From positions 124,001 to 188,000 of the forward strand of contig ML210159.1 of the NCBI GenBank assembly GCA_004369085.1: a stretch of 64,000 nt of DNA, written 5' to 3'. Below the pieces are notes generated by a model. It saw only the letters and a program-made list of their open reading frames with translations. It had not been told where the DNA came from and ran no database searches. Below are positions 25,089-36,905 of the stretch, in pieces. The stretch's first letter is position 1. Every line of letters begins with the position of its first letter. This DNA comes from Coprinopsis marcescibilis (lineage: Eukaryota; Basidiomycota; Agaricomycetes; Agaricales; Psathyrellaceae). Position numbers and translations under genes: made by a program.

Positions 25089-25461
25089 GGTGGAATGATA
25101 AAATAGTGTCTTTAGAAGAAAGAGTAGTGGTGGGTGTAGAGCAGAGCCATAGGTTTGTTGTCAAGTTGTTGTCGTCGTCGACGTAGAAAGGGGCATCAAA
25201 CAGCGTGGAGCATCACTGCTCCGCCGCGACAACAATTATTATCTAAAAATAGAACAAAAAGGGCAAATCCCCATACAAATAGGAGAAATAAGTTACATGA
25301 TGATTCTATATACAGAGTCCATGGTATGCTGTATCCGTTCTCCCCAACAGCTGTAGGGTATAAACTATTAATTACATCGAGTGGTGGTGTCTGGTGATTA
25401 TATCGCTTTAAGCTAAAGGTGAGGCTCGTGAAGATGTTCTGGGTCCAAGAGTCAATCGAAA
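25089..25461. other. Intergenic between AOX and the Spo71-like gene
   Basis: 373 bases between two minus-strand genes. It should hold the AOX terminator and the promoter of the Spo71-like gene. I see an A-rich stretch (25240-25300) and no coding region. Confidence 0.5.
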
Positions 25462-27103
25462 CTACTGCTTGTTGAGCAGCTCATGCGATTCCTTCACAAA
25501 GGCTTCCGCCTCGTCACGTTCAAAGCTGCACATCCAAGAATGGTTAAAAAGATCTCGCTTGAACCCAAGTCGGTAAACTTACGAAATCTTGTTCCCCTTT
25601 GTGTGCATGTCCGGTTCGCGCAGCGCAAACGGGTTTACGTCGGTCGAAGGCTGCAGATTGGCGAGACTGTGGTTGACAAACCGATGGGTCGTCTCATCAG
25701 ACCGTACGGCATAAAGCAGGTCAATCATCTTTGCATCCGGCTGCATGCGCCAATAGTCGATGGCGATTTCCGGAGCAGCCTTGTCGGCCCTTTGAAAAAC
25801 ATGCCACTGCGTCTAGTCCACTATCTATCACACATGTTGTTTAAGCTTACCACTCTGGAAGAAGGCCGTCTTCGACGTCTTTGATGCATCTTGTGCTAAA
25901 TGAAAACGGTCGGTTCTCTGCCACGAGGGCAATGGAGGCTGGGAACGCACTAGGTAACAACAGCTTCCTCTTCGAGATACCCAACAAACCTATGGCAGGT
26001 TTTCGGGGAGAAAATGTAAGATAGGACTTGTTTGGATGATGAGCTTACAACAAGATCAAAAAAAGAAGAAAAAGGCTCACAAAATAGGTTGTAGAAAACA
26101 CCCTGGGCGCCGAGCACAATGGCTCGGAAGAGAAGGGAGGGTTTCCGAAGCGTCATGAACGTCCTAAACTCCAAAAGCAAATCGTCAACTCAAGAATCCA
26201 TTGTACTGCAACGGCGACTTGCATTAGATGCATCCGTTCATTCTCTGCTTCTTCCAGACAAGTATGAATCCTGTGAAAAGAAAAACTCGGCATCAAACGA
26301 CGGAATGTAGAGTAGCTACTCACCATCCATTGTCTCGGCGCTATGTGATTCGTTAAACAGCCCGATTCAAAGTGACGATGATCATCAGCTTACCATAAGC
26401 CGCAAGCTTTGAAGATGTCGAAGCGTAGCTGCTACCATTCCCGGCACACCGGCGATACTCTCCAAGAAAAGGATCCGCTGCAGCAATTCGAGATTCAGAC
26501 CAAACCGATCCCAAGGATGAAACGAGACATACGCGAAGCCAGGCACGATCGTCGAGAATGTATCCTTGTTCTCTCAGCTCCTTGACCGACATTTCCTTAT
26601 AATTACTCGGCAGTGGCTTGTGCTTGTACCCAGACACGACGTCAAAGGTTGTGCGAGCCAATCGAACGAGGCCGGCCGCTAACTTGTCGGATATTGTCTT
26701 GGTTGGGCGATGAAGCACCTTTTTGACACAAACCGTCAAACATTTAGCTCGAATACAGATCAGGAGACGTACTTGAACTGCCGTGAGCTCATCTTGAGCG
26801 TAGACTGGATGGAAGAGCACCCAGTCTCCGCGGACCATAGTAGGCACCGTGCTCACAGCACTTGCCTTTGTCAACGCAGTCTCCTCTGAGGTGCTAGCCT
26901 TGGGTTCTCCTGCAAAGTACAATATGAATCGGACTGGCAACAAATCAAAATGGCAATCACGCACCTGCATGGGTTTGTTGCACTGCGGCGCGGACGGCGC
27001 CTTTCGAGTGCAATCCTCGATACGCGAGTGGTCGAATGGTTGGCGCCAAACACTGGCGCAACGATAAGCTTGAAGCAGAACGCAAAACGGCGGTGCGCAG
27101 CAT
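25462..27103 (-). CDS. AOX1: Mitochondrial alternative oxidase
   Basis: Di-iron ubiquinol oxidase of the inner mitochondrial membrane that bypasses complexes III and IV and resists cyanide. The N-terminus ([20 protein letters not shown]) is a presequence. All metal ligands are present: Glu in [14 protein letters not shown], ExxH in [17 protein letters not shown], Glu in [13 protein letters not shown], and ExxH in [17 protein letters not shown]. The region [20 protein letters not shown] precedes them as in other AOX proteins. The ATG is at 27101-27103; the end is ESHELLNKQ with TAG at 25462-25464. About seven introns occur. A TATA box lies 50 bases upstream. It fits with the COQ5 and NDUFA9 genes nearby, though no co-regulation is shown. 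Confidence 0.95.
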
Positions 27104-27152
27104 AATGTAGGCTTTTTTGTGCAAGCTATCGCACTGCCGACTCCCGCTCCAT

Positions 27153-27158
27153 TTTATA
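27153..27158 (-). promoter_or_regulatory. TATA box of alternative oxidase
   Basis: On the minus strand this reads TATAAA within tctataaaatgg, 50 bases upstream of the AOX ATG. Position and consensus both fit a fungal core promoter. Confidence 0.55.
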
Positions 27159-29042
27159 GACTTTTTGCCGTCAACGATGGACCGTTTCGTTCCGGACGAG
27201 TCATATTGTCTTCCGAGATGCACCGGGCTATCACGCTACGGATCTTGCAGGAATGCGATGAAGATGGGAGTTTTGCACAATGACCAACATCCCTCGCACC
27301 TGCAATCCCTGAGCGTTGAGCAAGTCCAAGGAGAGTGCCTCCAACGAAACACGAGTCCGTCTTGGCATTGTCTTGTGGGAAAGAACTGTTCCCGAAAAGG
27401 GAATCTTCCGCCCAAGGGCCAAGAAGGCTATTGCCGCCGGTTCACCTAATAATGATTGTTGCGTCTGGGGTAGTGACCGCCCCTGATGTATCGTAACATG
27501 TTCTCCTCGAACTTTCCCTTCATTGTGACGAGGAAGAGTAGCCTGACACCAAGTTAAACAAACACAACCAACACACGAGGAGGTAATGGAACTACCAATT
27601 CTCACCGCTTCTCACCCTGCTTTAACCCGCGTCTAGGTCACGATGTGAGTAAGCTGTCCGATTAAAGCATTGGATGAAGTAAACCACGGAGGAAGATGGG
27701 GTGCACCCGCAATCATCGCAGAGACGCCGTTGGCCCCTTATCGTGAATGTTTGGGTTCTGGAAGCACTATGAATACACAAGGTCCCATGACGGTAGAGTT
27801 CAGGCGTTTAGGACCGACCGGCGAACATAGCCTAGGCTGCCTCCCTTCCATTTACTCCCGCACCCCAGATTTTTTTTACGCCATGGGGGCCGCCACCTGG
27901 ATACCAACATGTTCCTGGCCTGACCACCTTGACTGGTGCGCCACGCATAGGACGCAGTGCATAATTAAGACTGCGCACCAAAAGGGTCCTAATCATGCAC
28001 CCAGTGACCGTGCACCAGGCTACCGGGTTGATCATGTCTTGCGACATGCAAGGCCCAGTTTGAGGCGTCTCGGGAGAAGCACAGACAATATGACAGCTTC
28101 GAACCCATACAAATTTAATGGACCAGATTGTCGGTTCAACAGGCTGGAATCAGAAATCTCATTGCGCTGCAGGGATTGACGAGACCTCGTTACTGCTTGC
28201 CTTGGTCGATTGTCACTCTTCTTGCTGCCAGACAAGCTTGGAAGTTTGAACCTCGGTGGTCGATGATGGAGCTATGGGACAACCGTAGGCAACGAACGAC
28301 CCGCAAGCTATATCCGCCGAAATCGTAGATCTCAATCGATGGTATGGATTTGGAAAGTCCAGCCCGGGAACCTTCGCGGCTTGAAAGTCGATGAACATAT
28401 TTTGAAACACGACAAGAAGGTAGAGTTTGAGGGATGACACGCCTCGATGATATTGCAAAAGCAGGTGGGTCAGTGCTTGCAATCGATTGCCAAGGAGGTC
28501 GCCGTTGGTGTTCTTCCCGGGAATACTCCCAGCGATATCAATTCTGTCAGAGCCGATGAACTGGCGGAAATGAGGAATGTTTGGAATTCGTGCCCCAAAT
28601 CTGCCTGTGTTTACGTCCAAATATCGTTATTTGGAGCACGGGTGCATGGAGTTTTTTTCCCGGTGAAGAAAGAGGTTGGTCGGACATGAGGCTGCGGCGT
28701 AGAACTGGGAATGGGAATTTTAAAGTCGAGAACCTGTCCAATACGGGAAGGATGCTTCCAGCTACGAGGAGAGATATGTTTGAGTTGGCAGGGCCTGTAT
28801 GACCATAGAAAGAGTGGAAGGAGCTGCTCGATCGCGTTTAAGCGCCTTGAAAGTCGGCTACTTGTCCAGTCTGCACAGAGGTCATGGGTCGAAACAGAAA
28901 TACGGCGGAAAGCTGTGATGTCGTGTGGCGTGCTGGAAATTGGGATAAAAAGCGACAAGAGGTGAAAACAAGGAAGCAGAGTTGATGAGAGAACAACGTT
29001 TGGATGAGATCCCGGGAGCGATCTGCAGCTGAAAGAAGAAAG

Positions 29043-29050
29043 TATATAAG
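29043..29050 (+). promoter_or_regulatory. TATA box of the HTH CENP-B-type gene
   Basis: TATATAAG sits 39-46 bases before the ATG at 29089. It is a good consensus and supports both that start codon and a plus-strand gene here. Confidence 0.5.
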
Positions 29051-29088
29051 AGCCGCTATGCTGGACTGAGACTGGCGAGAGCAAAGAC

Positions 29089-30641
29089 ATGGATGCCCAT
29101 ACCACTGACAGCAACTTTGCCTGCTACCGCACCGACTTTCGAGCAGACGAGAGCTGGATCTACCCAGCGAATGCAGCGTTCAGCCTGTACACACCTGGAC
29201 GGATGGGGGACGAGAACTACCCGTCGCCGTCACCGTCTGTGCCCTCGCCTGGACCACGGCCTGAGCTGGGAGACTGCGAGACATACGGCTCGCGAGACTC
29301 GAGTCTGGGGCCCGTGCGGTCGGTGCGAAGGATGAGTTACAAACTCAGTCGGCGGGTGCGTTGATTGGACTGATTGCTGCTCACCATCACTCATACGCTC
29401 ATGCAGCTCTCGCTCGACACCCCCGACTCTCGCCCGGCCACTCCAAGCGATGACCGACCCCAGTTCACGTCGCCCAGCCTGTCCCTCACAATCAACGCTG
29501 ACCTCGCCCTCGCCCAGCCGGACACGCCCGCCTCCCTTTGTTCGCCGTATCTGCCGTACACCAGCTACCATTCGTTCATCCCCGATGCCCGCCCACCGTC
29601 GCCAGCCCCGTCCTCGCGCTCGTATCCCAACAGCCCGTCGGCACTCGCATTCCAGTCCAGGTCATCAAAGAAACACACAAAGAAGAAGCTCGACGCCCTC
29701 GAGAAGAAGAAGATCTGTCTCTACCACCAGCACCACCAGAACGCTCGCCAGGAAGACATTGCAGAGCAGTTTGGCATCGAGCGCAGCACTGTCAGCAAGA
29801 TCCTCAAGGCCAAGCAGCATTGGCTCGCCGTTGGCGACAGATGCGAAGGCATGGCGAAACAAAGGTAGCAAGCTCCCTTTGTCTCTTTATGTTCTGTCTC
29901 TAACCATCCTGCAGGCCGTCCAAGTTTCCAGAGCTCGAGGCAGAGATGCGCATCTTTCTGCAGATCTGTGTGGACAAGGACGTGGCGATCACCGACGCCC
30001 TCATCCGCACGAGAGCCCTGCAGGCCGCCAAAGCACTCGGCATCGGCGAGGAAAAGTTCAAGGCAAGCTCGGGCTGGATCGAAAACTTCAAGCACCGGCA
30101 CGCAATCAAGTCGGGCAAATGGACGACCGCCGTCAAGAGCTGCACTGCGGCGACGTTCAACCCAAATCCAGGTCTCAACGGCACCAGCTATCTCCCAACC
30201 AGCTTCAACCTCCACCACCCGCCCCAGACCGCTTCAAACGACCGCTATCCCTCGCCAGACAGCGACACCAGCTCCGACGACCAGGCTGCTCCTCCAGCCC
30301 CATCAATCTCAGATCCAGCCAGGGCAGACTACCCCGGTCGTCTCTCCCTCATGCCGTCATCTCTCTCCGCCTCATCATCATCTGACTCTGTAAATGCCAT
30401 GCAGACAGAGGGGACCGCATATATCCCACAGGATCCGCTCGTATACACTGGCAGGAGCGAACATCCGCCGGTGCCCACCCTGCAGGAAGCAGAATCCGCA
30501 ATCGACACCGTCATCTACTTTGTAAACGCGTGCGGTCACGAGTTGCTCGAACCCAACGAACGCGAGGCTCTCACCTCTATCAAGTGTGCCCTTTTTCAGT
30601 TCGCGAGCGGTCTTCCATTTGACCGCTACCGCCGTCCATGA
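29089..30641 (+). CDS. CENP-B/pogo-type helix-turn-helix DNA-binding protein
   Basis: Probable nuclear DNA-binding protein of about 470 residues in three exons. After a Pro/Ser-rich N-terminus comes a first HTH: KKICLYHQHHQNARQEDIAEQ followed by FGIERSTVSKILKAK. A second, CENP-B-type HTH follows: ELEAEMRIFLQICVDKDVAI, LIRTRALQAAKALGIG, then SSGWIENFKHRHAIKSG. The remainder is Ser/Pro-rich, ending in a short helical block (AIDTVIYFVNACGHELLEPN). No DDE nuclease region is present, so this looks like a host gene derived from a pogo/Tc5-like transposase. Intron 1 is 29356-29406 and intron 2 follows AAACAAAG; both keep frame. Whether it acts in transcription or centromere binding is unknown. Confidence 0.85.
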
Positions 30642-31168
30642 TTGTCCCCCACACAATCAAAAAAAGAGCTCGTTTGCTCATGTGCCCGCTTTCTCTCTTT
30701 TTCCTAGGGGTTTCATTCGCGGTGTAGACTTTCACCCGTTCCGTATCATCACGACCACCCACTGCATAGCATACCACGACAACTCATTCACGTGTACAAC
30801 AGTATTTCTCTTCTCCTCATTGGCATTTTCCTTTTGCGTTTGTCGTATTGTGGGCTCGTAAACTGGACAATTTCCTTAATATATTCGTCGCTCACCTCGG
30901 AGCACACATCATCAAAATAACTATTTTCATTTCCTCACTACCATGGGAATTGAGAGCCTCATCTGAGATCCCGTAGGTGCAAAATTTGACAGCGAGGGAC
31001 CGCTCAATAGGCTGATAGTAATAGATACAAGAACACGCACTAGATGGTAAATAACGAAAGCAAGGATATATCACTAGCGAGTAAACATGTCAGCTGGTCG
31101 ATGGTCCTAAAAATACAGGTAGCCTTGAGGCCGAAATCCGAGTAATGTAGCTCAGAGCCGATGCTGTA
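30642..31168. other. Intergenic between convergent HTH and Zn2Cys6 genes
   Basis: 527 bases holding both 3' ends. Pyrimidine-rich and AT-rich patches typical of fungal 3' regions occur at 30680-30900. No coding signal was found. Confidence 0.5.
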
Positions 31169-34100
31169 TCACCGCGAAAAGCCGTTATAACTCGTACTGG
31201 TCGAATACTGTCGTGGGTAAGAGATGTGCTCTTCAATGTGATTAGCATGAGACACATACTGTTCCATTCGTCCTTGCCGATTTCGCAGGTGTATCAATCA
31301 CCATAGCGTGGTCCGACGGAGATTGGTGATGTCCAGAACTGATCTGGGGTACAGATTGCCCAGCCGGAGATCTAGGAGTGACCGAGGCCATATGATTCAG
31401 CTCAAGTTCCCCACTTCTCGCCATCCCGAACAGTCTCTTCAGTTCTTGTGCTTGGTCTCCCGCTTCTTCGTAAGAGTAGCTGTACTGTTCCAGCCCTGCG
31501 ATGCAGTTCGTCACCTCCGGCCGTCCAAGTCGCGCTAGGAATGTCCCAGCATGGATGCAACTGACGTGCATTACCGCAGGATCGAGGCGAAGGTAACCGT
31601 TCGAGGTTAGCACAGCGGCCTAGCTAAACGTCAGCATCCGTCCAATCGAGAGTGCTAATGACATACAAGGCCAGCTATCCGGAGCGCACCATGCATTGCT
31701 TCATCGAGGATCTTCTGCTTGGTAACTTCAATTTGGCCCAAGTTGGGCGGCGGGGTCGCCGTCTGGTTCAATTCCTTGATACCAAAGTCGTCGAGAGCTG
31801 TGAAGAGAATGATCCACATGACATGATATGTTGCGTCACTTGCACACGAAGAGACCGCCTGACGGCATTCAATGGGAAAGTTACATTGGATGCAAACGCC
31901 ACTTACAGACACAAAATCCCATTCCCCGTCATAGTTGTTGGGGACACCGACCAGGCTCAGGTAGTCCGTTCTCCATTCAGTAAGCACTGAAACAAAGGTC
32001 GACAACGTTTCGAAAGGAATCCCATCCGAATCTGTCGCAGGCTTCCATAATTGTCGGGACATCTGACGCGCCGCCCGCGCTAGCGCATGTGCTGCACGGT
32101 AGTAACCCTGTCACAGTATCAGTCTTCGGTCCCGCACCAAGGCACACGCGACTTACTAGGAACTAAATGGGGATGTGTGTTACGGCGATGTCATGAGAGG
32201 TATATAAGCGCGGCACTCACTTCTAATTGCTCCCTCGTTGATGGGGCGCTTGAACCGTCTGAAGTTTCTTCAGAAGACGGTACAACGATGTAAAAGTCGA
32301 TGTCATAGTCGTCATCGTCCAGGATAGGTTTCCGACGATAGTAGGCGCTCGCGTAGGCGTCCGAGATGCATGTCATCCACCAAGCGAAGATCATTGTCCC
32401 TCGGCTTTCCTTATCCGGAAGACTGGCCATTGTCGACTTGTGGTTTATCTGTTGGAAAAGGAGCAGGCAGAGTCAGCCATACGCCATCTACTATCGTTGA
32501 TACGCCTGCAATGGGCGAGGAGAGTTTTGTTTCAGATGAATGTATGACTTACTCCGAGTGCGAGAAGATGGCGGGTGGCAGCTGTCAGCCAAAATCCATG
32601 ATATCCTGGAAGAGTTCAAGTGTATCTTCGGAATTCGTTGTGTCGTTGCAAACCTACCATTTTGGTCCTCCGGATTTTCTATTACAAAGCGATATTTTCA
32701 GTAAGATTAAATGATATGAGAAATTCATTTGAACACCCACGGCTTTGTAAAGGTTCAATGAGCAAGGATATGACAACGTGGTCAGAGGAAGGAATGCGGT
32801 GCACTCGCAAAGCTTCCGCGAGATCTCGAGCACGATCAACGAGGGTTTTGGCGAGAAGGCTTTGCCCACTTGGTCTCTTTCGGTCAGAAACAAGCAAAGG
32901 GTGCTCAGAGAACTTGCTACCCCATGCAACCACCGTAGCGACGAGGGCAGGGTGAAGTGGGGGCCCCTCGTAGGGCGGTGTTTCAGGGAGCTTATTTTTG
33001 CCCGTTACCCCCAGTCTATTACGAAACTGTGCGGGGTTAAGCAGGGGAAGACGTGTGTGCACAATCTGGAAGAACACTTCCACGAGATCAAGCATAAACC
33101 TAGTCAAAAAGTTCAATTGATCAGTATGCGTGCAACAGGGTAGAATTGGTAGAGATAAAGGAAGGAGAATTCAACCAGTGGGAAGGCCTTGTCAAGGCCC
33201 AAGTGCCGAAAAAGTTCGCACTAATTGTGGCGTTTGCAACGTGCGCTCATCACGATAAGATTTAATTTGCGAATAAGACTCACTCAGCTCTAAAACTTTC
33301 TTCTTCCAGCTTGCAGGCTAGTTCTCCCCAGGCATCGTAAGGGGATTTGGGTTGAATAGGAGAGAAGGAGGGCGCTTCGTTACGACTGAATCAATGTCAG
33401 TAGGGAATCGCACACGGCGCATCACACGAAGTACCTAGAAGAGACTGGCGGCGCGAAAATATATGAGAGGACGTCTTTGGTGGGCGTGTTCAGAGATATA
33501 CGCGGCTGCAATTCAAAGAACACGCTCTGAGGAAAATGGGGTGCGTTTGACACCGGAGAAATAGAACTTGGCTCGGGTGCAGGTGGGGTACTAAATGATT
33601 ATTAATTACATGAGTCTAGAAACGCAATGAATGAAAACTTACTATTTAGAGACAACGCTACTTAACCCGAGTACAAGCGCACGATAGAGGGTTGCAGGGA
33701 GGATGTCGATCATGAGCGTATAGCGATGGGAGAAATGGCATGACATACTGGGGACCCGTGCTGATATTTCTCGGTCTCCGCGAGAGTACAGCATTGCGCT
33801 TTTTCTCACTGGTAGCTTGCTGGACGAAGTGTCTGCATCAATCAGTTCAGAAGGAGTTGTATCACAGTGTCAGAATATTTGGGCGGTATACTAACGTGCA
33901 AGGAAAGTTTTTCGCGAGGCAATGCTAGCGAGAGCGTGTGGGTGTTCAGCTCAGATGTCGAAAGACCAGAGCGAGCGACGGAGAGGAAGCATACCTGACA
34001 CTATACAAGCATAAATACACGTTCGTTCGGTAAACCGCCTTGGAATACTAGAGGGAAAGTGCACAGTACCTTCTCCTGGCCCGCGAGTTTGTTACACTTA

Positions 34101-34375
34101 ACTTTCCTTGACCTGATGCAGTGTGAGATGGCCCCCCATCGAAAGCAATGAGTTATATGCACCTGCAGGCGTCGCATGCAGTATTCTGCTTCCTGGGAGG
34201 TGGCAGGGTTTTTGCCAGTTCATGAATTTGATTTTGGAATGATTGAGTGGGCAGAACCAGGCCTGCTCGACCCCACAACCTGTCAGAACGACGAAGTAGA
34301 CCACTCAATGGGATTCCACTGACCCGGCTGGTGCCCTGGATGCTGCGAGTCGGTGAAACGGATATCGTGGTTCAT
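31169..34375 (-). CDS. Zn2Cys6 fungal-specific transcription factor
   Basis: Nuclear activator with an N-terminal zinc cluster and a fungal_trans-type middle domain. The cluster is assembled across four exons: TACDACR, SRKVKCNKLAGQEK, a six-base exon coding CQ (33995-34000), then HCLAKNFPC. Together they give C-x2-C-x6-C-x8-C-x2-C-x6-C. THFVQQATSEKKR follows. The middle domain includes LVEVFFQIVHTRLPLLNPAQ, HGFWLTAATRHLLALG, and GTMIFAWWMTCISDAYASAY with an acidic DDDDYDIDFY. The C-terminus ends SHANHIEEHISYPRQYSTST with TGA at 31169-31171. The ATG at 34375 (MNHDIRFTDSQHPGHQPG) has a TATA box 52 bases upstream. An 18-base exon at 33643-33660 is possible but less certain. It resembles xylanase/carbon-use regulators; target genes are unknown. 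Confidence 0.87.
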
Positions 34376-34617
34376 GGCAGAGAAGAAATGGGGAGGAGGA
34401 ATTAACTTTGATAGGGAGCGATGGTGTATATATAATGGACAGATCAGGGCCGGCCAAGCAAATGCAAACGAGCTCAGGTAATAGCTGGGACACGGTCTGC
34501 GGTCCCGAGAATGGCGCGACGACGCCGCTCGTGGCTGTGCCTCGGCACCGAACTTCCAGTTATGTTCAGCGGAAAATAATTATTATTTAGTTTTCTTCTC
34601 AAACCCCCGTCATCACC
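34376..34617. promoter_or_regulatory. Bidirectional promoter between Zn2Cys6 factor and TOM22
   Basis: A 242-base interval separates two divergent ATGs. It contains TATATATAAT at 34427-34436, readable on both strands and 52 bases from the transcription-factor start. An AT-rich patch (aataattattatttag) lies just before TOM22. Confidence 0.55.
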
Positions 34618-35129
34618 ATGGTCAAGGTCGAGATTGTTGAGGACAAGGATGAGGGCAACTATCCCTATGCCAGCTCATCGTCGTCGAGGACAAACTCAAC
34701 CGACAGTCTGTCCTCAGTAGAGTCAGATGTCTCCGTCGAGGAATCCTTCTCGGAGCGTCTCGCAGCACTTGTTGACATCGTTCCGCCAACGACGCGCCAC
34801 TCCATAGCCTCCAGAATCTACAAGACGGCCTCTGTCGTCAAAAAGACCGGCAAGGTCGTCGGAAACCTCGTTTGGATAGTCACCACGTCAGCATTGCTGG
34901 TGGCGCTCCCACTTGCACTCGCGCTGGAAGACGAGGCAAAGGTTATGGCCCAAGAAAAGGAGATGATGGAGCAACAGCAGGGAGCTCAGGTTCGTGGTCC
35001 TCTATTGGCAATTCTTGCTTCAGCGACTCACGTCGCTTTCAGCTTCTGGCTAACGGCGCAGCTTCGCCATACGGCTTGCCACCTCACGAGGAGCAACAAC
35101 CAAAAGGAGTCGTCCCACCCGGTTTCTGA
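34618..35129 (+). CDS. TOM22: Mitochondrial import receptor subunit Tom22
   Basis: Central receptor of the outer-membrane TOM complex. The cytosolic N-terminus is acidic and serine-rich (MVKVEIVEDKDEGNYPYASS). The conserved block ALVDIVPPTTRHSIASRIYK precedes the single tail-anchor helix LVWIVTTSALLVALPLALAL and the DEAKVMAQEKEM segment. An intron after GAQ (gttcgt...tttcag) leads to a short last exon LLANGAASPYGLPPHEEQQP and TGA at 35127-35129. Length is about 150 residues, normal for Tom22. An unspliced reading would run to 35187 with a frame unlike the family, so the spliced form is preferred. Confidence 0.92.
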
Positions 35130-35404
35130 TCGCTCACGAACTTCGAGAGCACGCACACCACTTATTCTGTTTATTATCATAATCTAATGCCGCTGATGTA
35201 TTTCACGACTCGCAAGATACGCTTAATTCATCTCTCCTCAAGCGATTCGGTCCACAGTTACCTATTTTGACTTATGTGCTGGCGGCATTGGCGCAATTCG
35301 CACGACTTCCACGGCCAAAGGCTACGAAGATGATATGAATCTATTGAATGTCTACGATACGACACAACACCTAAACTAGAGTTCTTCGATCTGCGAGCCA
35401 GCCG

Positions 35405-36905
35405 TTAGCCCTCTGAGCGCCAGCTTGAACTTGGGTTAACATGACTTACAACAGCGGCTTGTGGCCGGGGAGGGAAGACGACAGGCCTGACGAAATTTGC
35501 TCTGAAATTATGACGTTAGAATCGCTGTGGGATGGAGAATTCGAAAGAAACATACGCAGAGCGGTAGCGTCTGATGTAGGTGATGGCGTGGTCTTCAATT
35601 TCAGCTGGCGTAATGCCAACCAAGTCCCAGTCTCCAGGAACCTCGGAATCATTGATGTAGCGCCTGGCCACCTCATCTGGGCTAAGCACTGGCCACCACA
35701 CCGTATTACCGAGAGAAGCCAGGGCTTCAGCAACGGCCTTGGGAAGGGTAGGTGCACTGGAAGGCGGTTGGAGAGTGACTGACGACACTAGATCCAAAAG
35801 GTATTCGTATGACAGTGTTGAGGGTCCAGGAAGGTTCACAACGCTGGGGGTTTGAGGTGTCTTCATGATGTTCACAATAGCTTGAGCAATGTCCATGACC
35901 TAAGATAGGTTAGGGACAATAATAGTTTTGCACTAATTGCCGGACTTACATGCACCGGTCTGACGGTGGTTTGGGAGTTGTTCAGTTTCCACCAAATTGG
36001 CCAAACTAAAACTGTTTATTACTCGGTCGCATTTGGTGGAAGGAAATACTCACTGGCCATGTTGTTGAGGAATTTGTCTTCGTATCCAAACATCGAGGAC
36101 GGTCGGATAATTGTAGCGTCGGGGAAGGCTTCCTGGACGCGCTTTTCACCTTCTGCCTTGCTCTGGTAGAATTTGGACGGAGAAGTCTCGGAAGCGTTGA
36201 GATGAGATAGCTGGATGAAGCGGGAAACACCGTTTTCAGCAGCAATCTTGGCTATCCGCTCTGCGCCCAAGGTATTGACATCGCGGTAATCGAAATTCCT
36301 AAAGTACCGTCAACCTTGGCCATGCCGCGCGGAGTACACCCTACTTACTTGGTAGGGTAATCCCTGCCTACAAGGTTAATAACGGTGTCTGAATGTCGTA
36401 AACATTCAGCAATTGACTTTTCGTCGCGGAGGTCCCATTCCTTTAGGCCCAACCGAGGTTAGCTGAGGCATTACAGGTCTCGGAACAGCACACGTACCAT
36501 GCGGACCATCTGTCCAAGGTCGCCCATAAGCTTCAAATGACGGACTTCATCTTCGTCGCGGTAGGGGGTGATGATTCGAGTCCCAACCTTGCCTGAGGAA
36601 CATGTTGAGAATATTGTTCACAATTGCAAGAATATGATTGGCCATTACCGAGTTTTGCAACGAGGTATCTCCCCAAGAAGCCGGTGCACCCAAAGACGGT
36701 CACAGTGTTTCCCGACACTGCGCTGTATCCTGGAGGTCCAGAGGCGGTCACAATCTTCTTCGAGGGCAAGGTAACAATGTCATGGTAAGCCCGCTGTCAA
36801 CATTGGGTGAGGCTTTGAAGGTCCAATAAATGAGAGAAAAGCCCGTACCTTCCGCACACGGGTGATACGCTGGATATTCAGCGCATTATGCTTGATGGCT
36901 AGCAT
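35405..36905 (-). CDS. NDUFA9: Complex I 39/40 kDa subunit (NDUFA9)
   Basis: Accessory subunit of mitochondrial NADH:ubiquinone oxidoreductase with an atypical short-chain dehydrogenase fold that binds NADPH. The nucleotide loop reads VTVFGCTGFLGRYLVAKL. Next come VRMEWDLRDEKSIAECLRHS, DTVINLVGRDYPTKNFDYRD and RFIQLSHLNASETSPSKFYQ, then ATIIRPSSMFGYEDKFLNN. The C-terminal exon gives ANFVRPVVFPPRPQAAVV, typical of fungal orthologues. The start is ATG 36905 (MLAIKHNALNIQRITRVRK), a basic presequence. The stop TAA at 35405-35407 is reached whether or not a 39-base 3' intron is removed, because that intron is a multiple of three. Confidence 0.92.

Larger units (their letters stand above)
27104..29088. 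other. Gene-poor 2 kb gap between AOX and the HTH protein
   Basis: The longest gap in the window. The left end holds the AOX promoter and the right end the HTH-gene promoter. Open frames exist (for example 27670-28179 plus and 28213-28620 minus) but they lack a good ATG or any recognised motif, and exons could not be joined convincingly. A lineage-specific gene or a non-coding transcript could be hidden here. No transposon remnant or tRNA was seen. Confidence 0.5.

Noticed and set aside
27670..28179. Plus-strand open frame of 169 codons in the AOX-HTH gap
   Set aside because: It begins with TTG, has no in-frame ATG near its start, and its composition (many Arg, His, Pro, Cys) resembles non-coding sequence. 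It is kept only as part of the unexplained gap.
28611..29114. Minus-strand open frame overlapping the HTH promoter and start
   Set aside because: It overlaps the first exon and TATA box of the HTH gene, and its Ser/Pro-rich product matches no family.
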